This document shows, in pieces, positions 7,545 through 17,490 of a stretch of 64,000 nucleotides of DNA. The stretch spans positions 1,232,491 through 1,296,490 of the forward strand of contig NZ_CP048795.1 of the NCBI RefSeq assembly GCF_011006175.1, given 5' to 3'. Each line of letters starts with the position of its first letter. Position 1 is the first letter of the stretch. A program made the translations under genes and the position numbers. A model generated the notes under the pieces. It saw nothing but the letters and a program-made list of their open reading frames with translations. It was not told the origin of the DNA and did no database searches. The DNA is from Hydrogenobacter sp. T-8 (GTDB lineage: Bacteria; Aquificota; Aquificia; Aquificales; Aquificaceae).

Positions 7545-9848
7545 ATGAAAGTTCCCTTCTCTTGGCTTTCAGAGTTCATAGATGTAGAGGGGCTTGAGCC
7601 TCAAAGGGTAGCAGAGGAGCTTACCCTGAAAAGCGTCGAGACCACCCTAAGCAGGTGGGATATGGACCTTGACGGTGTAGTCTCTGCAAGGGTGGTGGAG
7701 AAAAAACCCCACCCCACAAGAAACCTCTATGTGTACAAAGCTCAGGTGGGCGAGGGTCATTTTCTTCAGGTGGTATCTGCGGATGCAAAAGTGCAAGAGG
7801 ATCAATGGGTCTTGCTAGCCCTTCCAAACGCCAAGGTGGGTAGCATGTGCATAACCCAGAGGGATTTTGATGGAGTGGTATCTCAGGGTATGTTTCTGTC
7901 TGCCAAGGAGCTGGGGCTTGAAGACCACTCTGAGGGCGTGCTTACCTTTGAGGAAGAGCTAAAGCCGGGCTTGTCCGCCTATGACCTTCTTGGCTTTGGA
8001 GAACACATACTTGAGATAGAGCCCACCCCCAACAGAGGAGACCTCCTCTCGGTGAAGGGTCTTGCGAGGGAGATATGTGCCATAATGGGAGTAAGCAAAA
8101 AGGAGAGGCAATACCCAGCCTTTGAAGACTTTGGGGATATGGACATAAGGCTTGAGTCTCCAGACTGCAGGAGATACCGGGGGGCGGTCATAGAGGGCAT
8201 AAGGGTAAAGGGCTCACCCCTTTGGCTCAGAAGGAGGCTCTGGCAGTGTGGTATAAGGACCATAAACAATGTAGTGGACATAACCAACTATGTGATGCTT
8301 CTTGAGGGTCAGCCCCTGCATGCCTTTGACCTCAAAAAGTTAAGGCTTCCCCTTTTTGTGAGGGATGCAAGGGAGGGCGAGAGGATAACCACTCTTATGG
8401 GAAGTGAGAAGGAGCTGAGCTCTAAAAACCTTCTCATAGCGGACGCAGAAAAGCCCCTTGCCATAGCGGGAGTGGTAGGCGGTCTTGAAAGCTCTGTAAA
8501 GGAAGACACAGAAAGCATACTCCTTGAGTCCGCCTACTTTGACCCATACAGGATAAGGAGGTCTGCAAAATCCTTGAGCCTTCAGACGGACAGCTCCTAC
8601 AGGTTTGAAAGGAACGTGGATATAGAAGGGGTAAAGACCGCACAGAACCTTGCAATAAAACTACTTCTTGACCTGGCGGGCGGCACTCTTATCGCCTTGA
8701 GGGATGTTTATTCAAATCCCTACGAGCCTAGAAAAGTATTCCTTAGCCTTGAGAAGTTCAGGAGATACTCAGGCAAAGACTTTGACAGGCAAAAGGTTTC
8801 ACAAGCCCTAAGTGCCCTTGATATTCCCCATGAGGTCATGAGATGTGGTGTGGAAGTTTTTATTCCATCCCATAGGAGCTTTGATATGCAGGGAGATGTA
8901 GACCTAATAGAGGAGCTTCTAAGGGTTGAAGGATACACGCAGGTTGGCTCACCAATCCTAAAAGCTCCATCCAGACCCTCACAGATGGAAAGTATAGTAG
9001 ACAAACTTAGAAACTTTATGGTGAGTAGGGGCTTTTCTGAGGTGATAACCTTCTCCTTTGAAGATGCGGAGCTTTATGAGCTTTTGTCTTTGCCTCTTCC
9101 CCAGTTGGAGATCCTGAACCCTCTTAACAAAAGCCAAAGGTTTATGAGAACTTCCCTCCTGCCCTCTCTACTGAGAGTATGTCTTGATAACATAAGAAAC
9201 TACAACTACAGCATGGCTATCTTTGAGGTGGGTAAAGTCTTCCTCCAAGAAGAGGAGTTAAGGCTTGGCTTTCTTATGACTGGCTACAGAAGGCTCTTCC
9301 CAGAGGAGGAATATACACCCTACCATGGGCTGGCTCTTGTTCAGGATATTTTGAGAAACTATACAGAAGAATATAGATCAGAGCCATCTGCTATGCCTTT
9401 CTTGCATCCCAGGGTGCAGAGGGCTTTCTACGATGGAGAAGAGGAGTTGGGATATTTTGGTCTTCTCAATCCTGCCCTTCAGGATAGGCTTGGTTTTAGG
9501 CATAGGACTATTGTAGGTGAGCTAAGGCTGAGCCTTCTTAAGGAGAGAACTAAGAGCTACAGACCCATAGCCCAATATCCGCCTGTGATAAGGGACCTCA
9601 CCCTGCTTATGGACAAAGAGGTAAGTCTGGATAAATTAATATTCCATATCAGGAAAAAAGAGCTGGTGGAAGACATGAAGGTTTTTAGCCTCTATACAGA
9701 CCCAAAATTTGGGGAAGGCAAGAAGAGCGTTAGCTTTAGGCTGACCTTTAGAAGTAAGGAAGGCACCCTTTCTGACCAGCAAGTTAACAAGCTTGTGGAA
9801 GAGATAGTGGCTGAGCTGGAAGAGAAGTTTGGGGCAAAGCTCAGATAA
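7545..9848 (+). CDS. pheT: Phenylalanine-tRNA ligase beta subunit
   Basis: A 767-residue protein beginning MKVPFSWLSEFID. It has the EMAP/OB tRNA-binding region around residues 40-150, the B3/B4 editing domain, B5 (residues ~400-470), the catalytic-like core, and the C-terminal ferredoxin-fold anticodon-binding domain (RPIAQYPPVIRDLTLL). With PheS it charges tRNA-Phe; pheS is not in the window. No Shine-Dalgarno precedes ATG 7545, but a TAAAAT box sits at 7533-7538, six bases before it. In A. aeolicus the 6S RNA start site maps inside pheT, so the 3' end here may hold that promoter. Confidence 0.97.
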   Translation: MKVPFSWLSEFIDVEGLEPQRVAEELTLKSVETTLSRWDMDLDGVVSARVVEKKPHPTRNLYVYKAQVGEGHFLQVVSADAKVQEDQWVLLALPNAKVGSMCITQRDFDGVVSQGMFLSAKELGLEDHSEGVLTFEEELKPGLSAYDLLGFGEHILEIEPTPNRGDLLSVKGLAREICAIMGVSKKERQYPAFEDFGDMDIRLESPDCRRYRGAVIEGIRVKGSPLWLRRRLWQCGIRTINNVVDITNYVMLLEGQPLHAFDLKKLRLPLFVRDAREGERITTLMGSEKELSSKNLLIADAEKPLAIAGVVGGLESSVKEDTESILLESAYFDPYRIRRSAKSLSLQTDSSYRFERNVDIEGVKTAQNLAIKLLLDLAGGTLIALRDVYSNPYEPRKVFLSLEKFRRYSGKDFDRQKVSQALSALDIPHEVMRCGVEVFIPSHRSFDMQGDVDLIEELLRVEGYTQVGSPILKAPSRPSQMESIVDKLRNFMVSRGFSEVITFSFEDAELYELLSLPLPQLEILNPLNKSQRFMRTSLLPSLLRVCLDNIRNYNYSMAIFEVGKVFLQEEELRLGFLMTGYRRLFPEEEYTPYHGLALVQDILRNYTEEYRSEPSAMPFLHPRVQRAFYDGEEELGYFGLLNPALQDRLGFRHRTIVGELRLSLLKERTKSYRPIAQYPPVIRDLTLLMDKEVSLDKLIFHIRKKELVEDMKVFSLYTDPKFGEGKKSVSFRLTFRSKEGTLSDQQVNKLVEEIVAELEEKFGAKLR

Positions 9849-9850
9849 AA

Positions 9851-10007
9851 CCTGCCCTGTGCGTGGTGAAGGAGTTTATATTGGGGTCCACATGGTGAGG
9901 CAATAGGGAGCCCGGTCTCCGGAAGAGCCAAAGAGGCTTTCCGGGAGGGCACCCACCTAAGGCTCTTGGGGCCCACCGAAGGCTCCTTCCTCCACGGCAT
10001 GGGCGGG
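9851..10007 (+). ncRNA. ssrS: 6S RNA (SsrS), RNA polymerase regulator
   Basis: The region folds into one long rod. Its closing stem pairs 9851-9866 with 9992-10007 with minor bulges. A second stem pairs 9868-9874 with 9983-9989, followed by a large central region and an apical GC hairpin (about 9910-9929 with 9935-9950). Length (~157 nt), rod shape with a central bulge, and position between pheT and ygfA match the published A. aeolicus 6S RNA (about 150 nt, immediately upstream of ygfA, transcript starting inside pheT). 6S RNA mimics an open promoter and sequesters sigma-70 polymerase. Ends are approximate. SRP RNA was considered, but the GGAA-loop motif is missing. Confidence 0.82.
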
Positions 10008-10022
10008 TATTTCTTGCCTTCC

Positions 10023-10038
10023 CCTCCTGAAAAGGAGG
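10023..10038 (+). promoter_or_regulatory. Hairpin sequestering the ygfA Shine-Dalgarno
   Basis: CCTCCT-GAAA-AGGAGG is a perfect 6-bp stem capped by a GNRA-type loop, and its 3' arm is the Shine-Dalgarno of the cyclo-ligase gene (ATG 10045). When folded, it would block ribosome access. It lies 15 nt after the 6S RNA, so it could also bound the processed RNA. Confidence 0.65.
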
Positions 10039-10044
10039 CGGAAG

Positions 10045-10614
10045 ATGAAAGTGTTTGCTAAGAAGGATATAAGAAGAAGGATTATACAGAAAAGAGAAGG
10101 TCTAACAGAGGAAGAAAGAGAAAGGCTGTCAGAAGGCATAGTAAAAAATCTCTTAAGTCTCAGGTCCCTATGGGACGCGGATACCCTTCTTATGTTTTGC
10201 CCTCATAAGGGAGAGCCTAATATTACGCCTCTCTTTTCTTGGGTTCTACAGAGGGGTAAGAGTCTCTTGCTTCCAAGGGTAGAGGGGAAAGACCTAAAGC
10301 TAATAAGGGTTGAGGACAATACCAGCCTTAGCCCCGGTGCTTTTTGTATACTTGAACCCTCTGGAGGTGAGGAGGTAAGACCAGAGGAGGTAGACTTATC
10401 CCTTGTCCCAGGGGTAGCCTTTGACAGGGAGGGATACCGCATAGGCTACGGCAAGGGATACTACGATAGGCTTTTGGGGAGACTAGGGGGGCTAAAGGTG
10501 GGAGTTTGCTATGAGTTTCAGGTCCTAGAGGAGGTGCCAAGGGATGACTGGGATATGCCTGTTGACCTTGTGGTCACGGAGGAAAAAATCTATCAAGGAG
10601 GTAAGGAAAGATGA
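10045..10614 (+). CDS. ygfA: 5-formyltetrahydrofolate cyclo-ligase
   Basis: A 189-residue protein converting 5-formyl-THF to 5,10-methenyl-THF with ATP. The KKDIRRRIIQKRE start, the LLLPRV core and the C-terminal YRIGYGKGYYDRLL motif at about 132-145 are diagnostic. It follows 6S RNA, a linkage conserved in proteobacteria and Aquifex, and may be read from the ssrS transcript. The start codon has an AGGAGG that is buried in a hairpin. The 3' end overlaps the RNase Y start by 4 bp. Confidence 0.95.
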   Translation: MKVFAKKDIRRRIIQKREGLTEEERERLSEGIVKNLLSLRSLWDADTLLMFCPHKGEPNITPLFSWVLQRGKSLLLPRVEGKDLKLIRVEDNTSLSPGAFCILEPSGGEEVRPEEVDLSLVPGVAFDREGYRIGYGKGYYDRLLGRLGGLKVGVCYEFQVLEEVPRDDWDMPVDLVVTEEKIYQGGKER

Positions 10615-12344
10615 GTATGGAAGTGCTTGTTGTGGCTTTTTTAGCTTTGGCTATAGGAGGTATCGTAGGCTTTATCCTCTCAAGGAGAGGGACGAGCACC
10701 TCACCTGTCATGGAGATTACGGTAGACCTTGAGGAAAAGAGGAAAGAAGCGGAGCTCATAGTTTCAAAGGCTAAGGAAGAGGCTCAGGAGATACTAAGGA
10801 AGGCTCATGAAGAGGCAAGAGAGGTCAAGCTAAGCTCTGAAAGAGAGGCGGAGAAGATAGTAAGACTTGCCCAAGAAGAGGCGGACAGGCTAAGGGCAAC
10901 CCTCAAAGAGGAAACGGAAAAGATAAGAAGAGACCTTGACAGGAAAAGCAGAGAAATGGAAGAATACCTTGCAGAGAGGAAGCAAGAGATCCAAAGGTTA
11001 GAGCAAACCCTCCAGCACCGTGAAGCCAACTTAGATAGAAGGGTTCAAGCCCTTGAAAGGCGAGAGGAAGAGCTATACAGAAGGGAAAAGGAAATAAGGG
11101 AGATGGAAAGGCAAATAGACCAGGCACAAAGAGAACTACAGGCTAAGCTCAAGGAGTTGGAAGAAAAGGAAAAAGAGATAGAAGCCCTTAGGCACAGGGA
11201 GATTCTTGAACTTCAAAGGATTGCCAGTATGACCCTTGAAGAAGCCAGAATGGAGCTTTTAAGGAAGGTGGAAGAAGAGGCAAAAATAGAAGCCATAAGA
11301 TTAGCTAAGCGTATAGAGGAGGAGGCAAGGGAAAGGGCGGAGTTTGAGGCGAAGAAGGTGATAACCACCGCAGTGCAGAGGCTCTCCTCTGAGATAGCCA
11401 TCAACTACACCACGACCACCGTGGAGCTTCCCAGCAATGAGTTCAAGGGCAGGATAATAGGAAGAGAAGGAAGGAACATAAGAACCTTTGAATTACTCAC
11501 AGGTGTGGACCTTATAATTGATGACACCCCAGATATAGTCACCATTTCCTCCTTTGACCCCATGAGGAGGGAGCTTGCAAAGGATGCCCTTGAGAGGCTC
11601 ATAGAGGATGGAAGGATACACCCTGCCAGGATAGAAGAGGTGGTGGCAGAGGTCAAGAAGGAGATGGACGAGAAGATTAGGAAGATGGGAGAAGAAACCT
11701 GCATGGAGCTTGGGCTATATGACATAAACCCCGGTCTTTACTATTACATAGGCAAGCTCTACTACAGGACGAGCTACTCGCAGAACGTGCTTTTACACTC
11801 AAAGGAAGTTGCCTACCTTGCTGGGATGATGGCGGAGGAGCTTGGGCTGGATGCCAAAATGGCAAGGAGGGCTGGGCTTTTGCATGACATTGGCAAGGCT
11901 ATCTCCCACGAGCTTGGAGGCTCTCACACAGACATAGGCATAGAGCTTTGCAAACGTTATGGAGAGCCAGACCCAGTCCTAAATGCCATAAAGGCTCACC
12001 ACAACGAGGAGCCAGTAAGATATCCAGAGGTAGCCCTTGTATGCGCAGCGGATGCCCTCTCTGCGGCAAGACCAGGGGCAAGGAGGGAAAGCCTGGAGGC
12101 ATATCTCAAAAGACTTGAAAAGTTAGAGGAGATAGTCAAATCTTTCAAGGGTGTGCAGAACGCCTATGCGGTGCAGGCAGGAAGAGAGGTAAGGGTCATA
12201 GTTAGCCCCGAGGAGATAAGCGACGAGGAAGCCTACATGCTTTCCAAAAACATAGCAAGGAAGATAGAGGAAGAGATGCAGTTCCCCGGACAGATAAAGG
12301 TGGTAGTCATAAGGGAGACAAGGCATGTGGAATACGCCAAGTAA
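10611..12344 (+). CDS. rny: Ribonuclease Y
   Basis: A 577-residue membrane-anchored endoribonuclease initiating mRNA decay. Domains in order: one N-terminal transmembrane helix (residues ~4-22), a long charged coiled coil (~40-250), a KH RNA-binding domain with [12 protein letters not shown] around 280, and an HD domain with the LLHDIGKA motif near 424. The start overlaps the preceding stop as ATGA. It replaces RNase E as the decay initiator in many bacteria without that enzyme. Neighbouring 6S and ygfA suggest an RNA-related cluster, although linkage may be incidental. Confidence 0.97.
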   Translation: MSMEVLVVAFLALAIGGIVGFILSRRGTSTSPVMEITVDLEEKRKEAELIVSKAKEEAQEILRKAHEEAREVKLSSEREAEKIVRLAQEEADRLRATLKEETEKIRRDLDRKSREMEEYLAERKQEIQRLEQTLQHREANLDRRVQALERREEELYRREKEIREMERQIDQAQRELQAKLKELEEKEKEIEALRHREILELQRIASMTLEEARMELLRKVEEEAKIEAIRLAKRIEEEARERAEFEAKKVITTAVQRLSSEIAINYTTTTVELPSNEFKGRIIGREGRNIRTFELLTGVDLIIDDTPDIVTISSFDPMRRELAKDALERLIEDGRIHPARIEEVVAEVKKEMDEKIRKMGEETCMELGLYDINPGLYYYIGKLYYRTSYSQNVLLHSKEVAYLAGMMAEELGLDAKMARRAGLLHDIGKAISHELGGSHTDIGIELCKRYGEPDPVLNAIKAHHNEEPVRYPEVALVCAADALSAARPGARRESLEAYLKRLEKLEEIVKSFKGVQNAYAVQAGREVRVIVSPEEISDEEAYMLSKNIARKIEEEMQFPGQIKVVVIRETRHVEYAK

Positions 12345-14865
12345 TGAAGACCTGACCCCCATGCTCTCCCAATACCACCACTTTAAAAAGCTCTACAGAG
12401 ACTGTTTGCTCTTTTTCCGTCTTGGAGATTTCTACGAGCTTTTTTACGAAGATGCGGAGCTGGGGTCAAGGGAGCTGGGGCTTGTGCTTACCTCAAGACC
12501 CGCTGGCAAAGGAAGGGAAAGGATTCCCATGTGTGGTGTGCCATATCATTCCGCAAGCTCTTATATTTCAAAACTGGTTTCTAAGGGCTATAAAGTAGCC
12601 ATATGCGAGCAGGTGGAGGACGCCTCTCAGGCTAAAGGTCTTGTGAAGAGGGATGTCATAAGGGTTATAACCCCAGGAACCTACTTTGAAAGGGAAAACT
12701 GTGGGCTTGCCAGTCTTTTAAAAAAGGGAAACCTCTATCTTTGTGCCTACCTAAACCCAGCAACAGGGGAGTTTTTGGGGGGCACTTTTGACCATACTGG
12801 CACAAGGGAGTTTATTCTTAAATTTTCTCCAAAGGAACTTCTAATTCCTCAGAACCTTTCTTTTGATATAAAGGAGCTTGACCTGTTTGTAAACACTGTA
12901 GAAGAAGACTACTTTTATGAGGGTCTTAGGGTGATCCTTGAGGATATGAAGCTCTACAGTGCCAAAGGGCTCGGCTTTGAAAGAGAAGAGGAGCTTTTGC
13001 CTTTTGGGGGGTTATACCTTTACCTTAAGAGCACACAGAAATCCTTTCTGCCCTTTGTGGAAAAACCAAAACGGTATATGGGAGAAGGCTATGTTGGTAT
13101 AGACTACAGAACAAGAAGGGGGCTGGAGCTTTTGGAGTCTTACGAGGGCTCAGAAAATTATTCTCTCTTTGGAGTTATAAACAGAACGCTAACTGGCATG
13201 GGAAGAAGAAGGCTCAGGTTTCACATACTACACCCCTTTAGGGAGAAAAGTGCCATCCAAAAGGTGCAGTCCGCAGTGCAAGAGCTTATGGAAAAAAGAC
13301 AGCTCTTAGAAACCCTAAGGCAGGAGCTAAAAAACATGCCAGACCTTGAAAGGCTTGTAAGTAGGATAAGTGGTGGCATCTCTACTCCAAAAGACCTCTT
13401 GCAGGTAAGGAGGGCTCTTGAGTCTTTAGAAAGGATAAAGGAACTTCTCAAGGACACCTCTTCAACCGCACTTAGAGAAGTCTACGAAGGGCTACTTGAA
13501 CTTATTGACCTAAGAGAGGATATAGAAAAAACCCTTGTGGATGACCCACCTTTGCATGTAAAGGAGGGAGGTCTTATAAGGGATGGCGTAGACCCAGAAC
13601 TTGACCAACTTCGCTACTATAGAGACAACGCCCAAAGCCTAATAGACCAATATGAGGCAAAGCTAAGAAAAGAAACAGGCATTCAAAGTCTTAAGATAGG
13701 CTTTAACCGTGTTATGGGCTACTACATAGAGGTAACCAAGCCAAACCTCAGGTATGTGCCTTCACACTTCCGCAGGCGTCAAACCCTTTCAAATGCAGAA
13801 AGGTTCACCACAGACTATTTACAGGAGCTTGAGGAAAAGATCCTTTCCGCTCAGAGCAAAATAAACAACCTTGAGTATGAGCTCTTTATGGCTTTGAGAG
13901 AGAGGGTTATAAAGAGACTTGAGGAACTGGCTCACAATGCAAGGCTTATCGGCTGGCTTGACTATCTTCAGTCCTTGTCAAGCATCGCTTTGGAAAAGGG
14001 ATGGATAAAACCTCAGCTAACGGAGGAGAAAGTCTTACACATACAAGAGGGCAGGCATCCAGTTATAGAAGAGTTTGTAAAGGCTTACTGTCCAAACGAT
14101 ACCCACATGGATGAGAAGAACTTCCTTTTCATCATAACTGGTCCAAATATGGCAGGAAAGTCCAGCTACATAAGACAGACCGCAATCCTTACCCTTTTGG
14201 CTCACATGGGATCTTTTCTTCCCTGTAAGTCCGCAAAGATTGGTCTTGTCTCTTCTATTCATGCACGCATTGGCTCTGGAGATATTCTGGCACTTGGAGT
14301 TTCTACCTTTATGAACGAGATGCTTGAGGTTTCCAGCATACTCCACAATGCAGATGAAAAAAGCCTTATAGTTCTTGATGAAGTAGGAAGGGGGACATCT
14401 ACCTATGATGGTATAGCTATAAGCAGGGCTATAGTGGAATACATCTTAGAGAACATAAAGGCGAGAACCCTTATAGCAACCCACTATTTGGAGCTTACGG
14501 AGATAAACAAAGAGGGTGTAAAGAACTACCATATGGCGGTAAGTAAAGAAGGGGAGGAGATAAATTTCTTGTATCTTCTAAGACCTGGTAGGGCAGAGGG
14601 GAGCTTTGGCGTAAGGGTGGCAAAAAAGGCAGGACTGCCAGAGAAGGTCATAGAAAGGGCAAAGAGTATACTGTTAGAGCTGGAGGCTTCAAAGACCTTG
14701 CCCGTGTTAGAAAGGGTATATGAAGAGAGCCAAAGAGAAGAAGAGAAACAACTTTTAGAAGAGCTTTTAGAACTTGACATTGCAAACCTAACACCCTTGC
14801 AAGCACTTATAAAACTGGCGGAGCTAAAAGAAAAAGTAGTTAGCTTGAGAAAAACGAGAGCCTAA
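12325..14865 (+). CDS. mutS: DNA mismatch repair protein MutS
   Basis: An 846-residue MutS1-type protein. The mismatch-recognition F-x-E motif is present as GDFYELF near residue 36, the Walker [10 protein letters not shown] at about 611, Walker [11 protein letters not shown] near 686 and the C-terminal helix-turn-helix. ATG 12325 overlaps rny by 20 bp and is preferred because LTPMLSQY needs upstream residues, as in other MutS proteins; an alternative ATG at 12361 has no ribosome site. It recognises mispairs and recruits MutL. Confidence 0.97.
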   Translation: MWNTPSNEDLTPMLSQYHHFKKLYRDCLLFFRLGDFYELFYEDAELGSRELGLVLTSRPAGKGRERIPMCGVPYHSASSYISKLVSKGYKVAICEQVEDASQAKGLVKRDVIRVITPGTYFERENCGLASLLKKGNLYLCAYLNPATGEFLGGTFDHTGTREFILKFSPKELLIPQNLSFDIKELDLFVNTVEEDYFYEGLRVILEDMKLYSAKGLGFEREEELLPFGGLYLYLKSTQKSFLPFVEKPKRYMGEGYVGIDYRTRRGLELLESYEGSENYSLFGVINRTLTGMGRRRLRFHILHPFREKSAIQKVQSAVQELMEKRQLLETLRQELKNMPDLERLVSRISGGISTPKDLLQVRRALESLERIKELLKDTSSTALREVYEGLLELIDLREDIEKTLVDDPPLHVKEGGLIRDGVDPELDQLRYYRDNAQSLIDQYEAKLRKETGIQSLKIGFNRVMGYYIEVTKPNLRYVPSHFRRRQTLSNAERFTTDYLQELEEKILSAQSKINNLEYELFMALRERVIKRLEELAHNARLIGWLDYLQSLSSIALEKGWIKPQLTEEKVLHIQEGRHPVIEEFVKAYCPNDTHMDEKNFLFIITGPNMAGKSSYIRQTAILTLLAHMGSFLPCKSAKIGLVSSIHARIGSGDILALGVSTFMNEMLEVSSILHNADEKSLIVLDEVGRGTSTYDGIAISRAIVEYILENIKARTLIATHYLELTEINKEGVKNYHMAVSKEGEEINFLYLLRPGRAEGSFGVRVAKKAGLPEKVIERAKSILLELEASKTLPVLERVYEESQREEEKQLLEELLELDIANLTPLQALIKLAELKEKVVSLRKTRA

Positions 14866-14891
14866 GAAGGAATATGAGCTTTTGAATTAGG

Positions 14892-15845
14892 TTATGAAAT
14901 TTTCAGCTCAGTAGCTAAAACCTGCATGAAATCCTCAGAAGCAGAAACCAACTTCTTGGCTAAAGACCTCAGAAAGTCCACATCTTTTATTTCCCTTATC
15001 CTATTTGCTATCTCCTCAGGCACATAGCCAAGTTTAGCCTCAATTATGGCTACAACCATATCCTGTGCGGACTTTAAAAGACCCTTTTCAATACCAATAA
15101 TTTCACCCTCTTGAAACCCAATTTGCTTACCCTTTTCAATACCAATAACCTCCCCCTCTTGAAACCCAATATGTTTACCTTCCTCAAGACCAAGCCTATA
15201 AAGAATATCCTTTCTCAACTTTCTCTTTGGCAGTTTTATATCCTCAGGTCTAACCACTATAGGCATGTGCCTAACCTCCTCTGTGAGTCTTATCCTTAAG
15301 TTAGGTCTCAGTTCTGTCAGCGTCAAGGCTTTCAATAGATAGTCCTTTCTCTCTTCTTCGTTCATGCCTTCCATAGTCTTTATGAGTTTCTCTATCAGAT
15401 ATGCCTCATCCTCTACCTTACACAAACATGCCAATAGCCTATCCATAGGGTCTGGGCTTTCCAAAAGCACTCTGCAGTCTATCTGCCTTATGTCAATCAT
15501 CTCATAGCTAAAGGTAAGGTTCCTAAGCTTTAGTCTTGACTTCATTCTTAGCTTTCTGTTTCCCACATACACAAGAAGTTGTTTTATAGGATTACTTGGA
15601 TATCTCTCCCATATGGCAAGGTAATAGCGTAGCATTCTGAAGGGCATGTTATTGTCGTTAAAGGACTGGAACTCTATATGCAGTATGCTTTCGTCCTCAA
15701 GCCTTGCTAAAAAGTCTACTCTTAGCTCTGTGGAAGGAAAGTTTGTGGGTAGCAGTTCCTTTATGGGTGCTGGTGCAAGTATCTTGCTAAGCCTTTGTGG
15801 GATTTCTTCAAATATGTCTTTTAGGGCTATGTCTTTTGAAGACAC
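14892..15845 (-). CDS. Rpn-family PD-(D/E)XK nuclease (recombination-promoting nuclease / transposase-like)
   Basis: A 317-residue protein on the strand opposite its neighbours. The nuclease core is Asp44 ... Glu58-x-Gln60 (VDFLARL then IHIEFQ) within the Rpn/YhgA-like fold. Near residues 222-255 a 16-residue unit with pattern GKxIGFQEGExIGIEK occurs twice in tandem, encoded by 48-bp direct repeats starting at 15081 and 15129. Rpn proteins are DNA endonucleases scattered through genomes in mobile fashion. Start is GTG 15845 with no Shine-Dalgarno; TATAAT on the minus strand at 15852-15857 is six bases upstream, implying a leaderless message. No terminal inverted repeats are seen. Confidence 0.8.
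   Translation of the reverse strand: MSSKDIALKDIFEEIPQRLSKILAPAPIKELLPTNFPSTELRVDFLARLEDESILHIEFQSFNDNNMPFRMLRYYLAIWERYPSNPIKQLLVYVGNRKLRMKSRLKLRNLTFSYEMIDIRQIDCRVLLESPDPMDRLLACLCKVEDEAYLIEKLIKTMEGMNEEERKDYLLKALTLTELRPNLRIRLTEEVRHMPIVVRPEDIKLPKRKLRKDILYRLGLEEGKHIGFQEGEVIGIEKGKQIGFQEGEIIGIEKGLLKSAQDMVVAIIEAKLGYVPEEIANRIREIKDVDFLRSLAKKLVSASEDFMQVLATELKIS
15081..15176 (-). repeat. 48-bp tandem direct repeat inside the Rpn gene
   Basis: Two near-identical copies of a 48-bp unit start at 15081 and 15129. They encode a 16-residue Gly/Glu-rich repeat. Differences fall mostly at third codon positions. Such repeats near the C-terminus are typical of Rpn/DUF4351-like proteins and can expand or contract by slippage. 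Confidence 0.85.
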
Positions 15846-15888
15846 AAGCAGATTATAGCATATGTATTTTAGGAGTTGAGTTAAAATA

Positions 15889-17490
15889 ATGGGTTTAATG
15901 AAGAAAGTATTAATCCTTGGCAGTGGACCAAATCGTATAGGTCAAGGTATAGAGTTTGACTATGCATGCGTCCATGCGGTTTTTGCCCTAAGAGAACAAG
16001 GCATAAAGACCATAATGGTAAATTGCAACCCAGAGACAGTTTCCACTGATTATGACACTGCGGATACGCTTTACTTTGAGCCAGTGGTTTTGGAAAACGT
16101 GCTTGAGGTCATAAGAAGAGAAAAGCCTGATGGAGTCTTTCTTCAGTTTGGTGGTCAAACGCCTCTTAAACTCTCCCTTCCTCTCAAGAACCTTGGTATA
16201 AACATACTGGGAACTCCTCCAGAAAGCATAGATATGGCAGAGGATAGGGAGCTCTTTAAAAAGCTCATTGACACCCTTGGCATAAAGCAGCCACCCAGTG
16301 GAACTGCAAGGACAAAGGAAGAAGCCATAAGAATAGCGGAAGAGCTTACCTTTCCCGTGCTTGTGAGACCTTCCTATGTGCTTGGTGGCAGAGCTATGAG
16401 AATAGTTTATGACAGGGAGGAGCTTATCCAATACCTTGAAGAGGCGGTAAGTGTGAGCTTTGAAAGACCCATACTCATAGACAAGTATCTTTCTGACAGC
16501 ATAGAGGTGGACGTGGACGCCATAGGAGATGGCAAGGATTATCTCATAGGAGCGGTGATGGAGCATATAGAGGAGGCGGGTGTCCACTCAGGAGACAGTG
16601 CGGCAAGCATACCACCATACACTCTCTCAAAGGAAGTGGTAGAAGAAATAAAAAGACAGTCCAAGCTTATAGCGAAGGCTCTAAAGGTGAAAGGGCTTGT
16701 GAACCTTCAGTTTGCAGTAAAGGATGGTGAGGTCTACGTGCTTGAGGTTAACCCAAGGGCCTCAAGGACAGTGCCCTTCGTAAGCAAAACCATAGGCTAC
16801 CCCTTGGCAAAGCTGTCAGCCCTTATAGGCGTTGGTAAAAGTCTAAAGGAACTTGTCCCTGAGGTTTTTGAAAGACTTGAAGGAGGCAAAGCCCACCTTG
16901 CCAGCGACTTTATGCCTTCTGACAAGAGGATATACTCTGTCAAAGAGGTAGTCTTTCCCTGGAGCAGATTTCCAGAAGAAGACCCTGTGCTTGGTCCGGA
17001 GATGAAAAGCACAGGAGAGGTTATGGGTATTGCAGAAGACTTTGGTCTTGCCTACTACAAGGCACAGCTTTCCGCTGGTAGCAGGCTACCCTTAGAGGGC
17101 AAAGTTTTCCTTAGTGTTGCGGACAGGGACAAACCAAAGGTGGTAGACCTTACAAAAGGTTTTCTTGAACTGGGTTTTGAGGTCTATGCCACTGGAGGGA
17201 CATACAAATTTCTAAAAGAAAGAGAGCTGAATGTAAAGCATGTGCTAAAGGTCTCTGAGGGAAGACCCAACGTGGTGGACATGATAAAAAACCAAGAAAT
17301 ACAGCTCATCATAAACACGCCAACGGGCAGAAAAGAGAGGAGCGACGCCTACCACATTAGGAGGTCTGCCATTCAGTATGGCATCCCCTACACAACCACT
17401 ATAAGAGGCGGATATGCTATGCTTGAAGCCATAAGAAGCTACATAAAGCACGGCGGTAGACTGAAGGTTTACGCCCTTCAGGACCTATGA
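15889..17490 (+). CDS. carB: Carbamoyl-phosphate synthase large subunit, C-terminal half (split CarB)
   Basis: A 533-residue protein corresponding to the second half of CarB: an ATP-grasp carbamate-kinase module (LILGSGPNRIGQGIEFDY, later EVNPRASRTVPF) followed by the C-terminal MGS-like allosteric domain (YATGGTYKFL, INTPTGRKERSDAYHIRR). Full-length CarB is about 1070 residues, so the N-terminal carbamoyl-phosphate half must be encoded elsewhere, as known for Aquifex. ATG 15889 is chosen with AGGAG at 15871-15875; ATG 15898 is the alternative. It supplies carbamoyl phosphate for arginine and pyrimidine synthesis. Confidence 0.93.
   Translation: MGLMKKVLILGSGPNRIGQGIEFDYACVHAVFALREQGIKTIMVNCNPETVSTDYDTADTLYFEPVVLENVLEVIRREKPDGVFLQFGGQTPLKLSLPLKNLGINILGTPPESIDMAEDRELFKKLIDTLGIKQPPSGTARTKEEAIRIAEELTFPVLVRPSYVLGGRAMRIVYDREELIQYLEEAVSVSFERPILIDKYLSDSIEVDVDAIGDGKDYLIGAVMEHIEEAGVHSGDSAASIPPYTLSKEVVEEIKRQSKLIAKALKVKGLVNLQFAVKDGEVYVLEVNPRASRTVPFVSKTIGYPLAKLSALIGVGKSLKELVPEVFERLEGGKAHLASDFMPSDKRIYSVKEVVFPWSRFPEEDPVLGPEMKSTGEVMGIAEDFGLAYYKAQLSAGSRLPLEGKVFLSVADRDKPKVVDLTKGFLELGFEVYATGGTYKFLKERELNVKHVLKVSEGRPNVVDMIKNQEIQLIINTPTGRKERSDAYHIRRSAIQYGIPYTTTIRGGYAMLEAIRSYIKHGGRLKVYALQDL

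Noticed and set aside
9851-10007. SRP RNA or tmRNA instead of 6S RNA
   Set aside because: No GGAA-tetraloop/asymmetric-loop SRP motif and no tRNA-like ends; position and rod fold fit 6S.
15988-16587. 199-residue minus-strand frame within carB
   Set aside because: Shadow frame: unusual composition (Tyr/His/Ser rich), no motifs, fully inside a well-supported gene.
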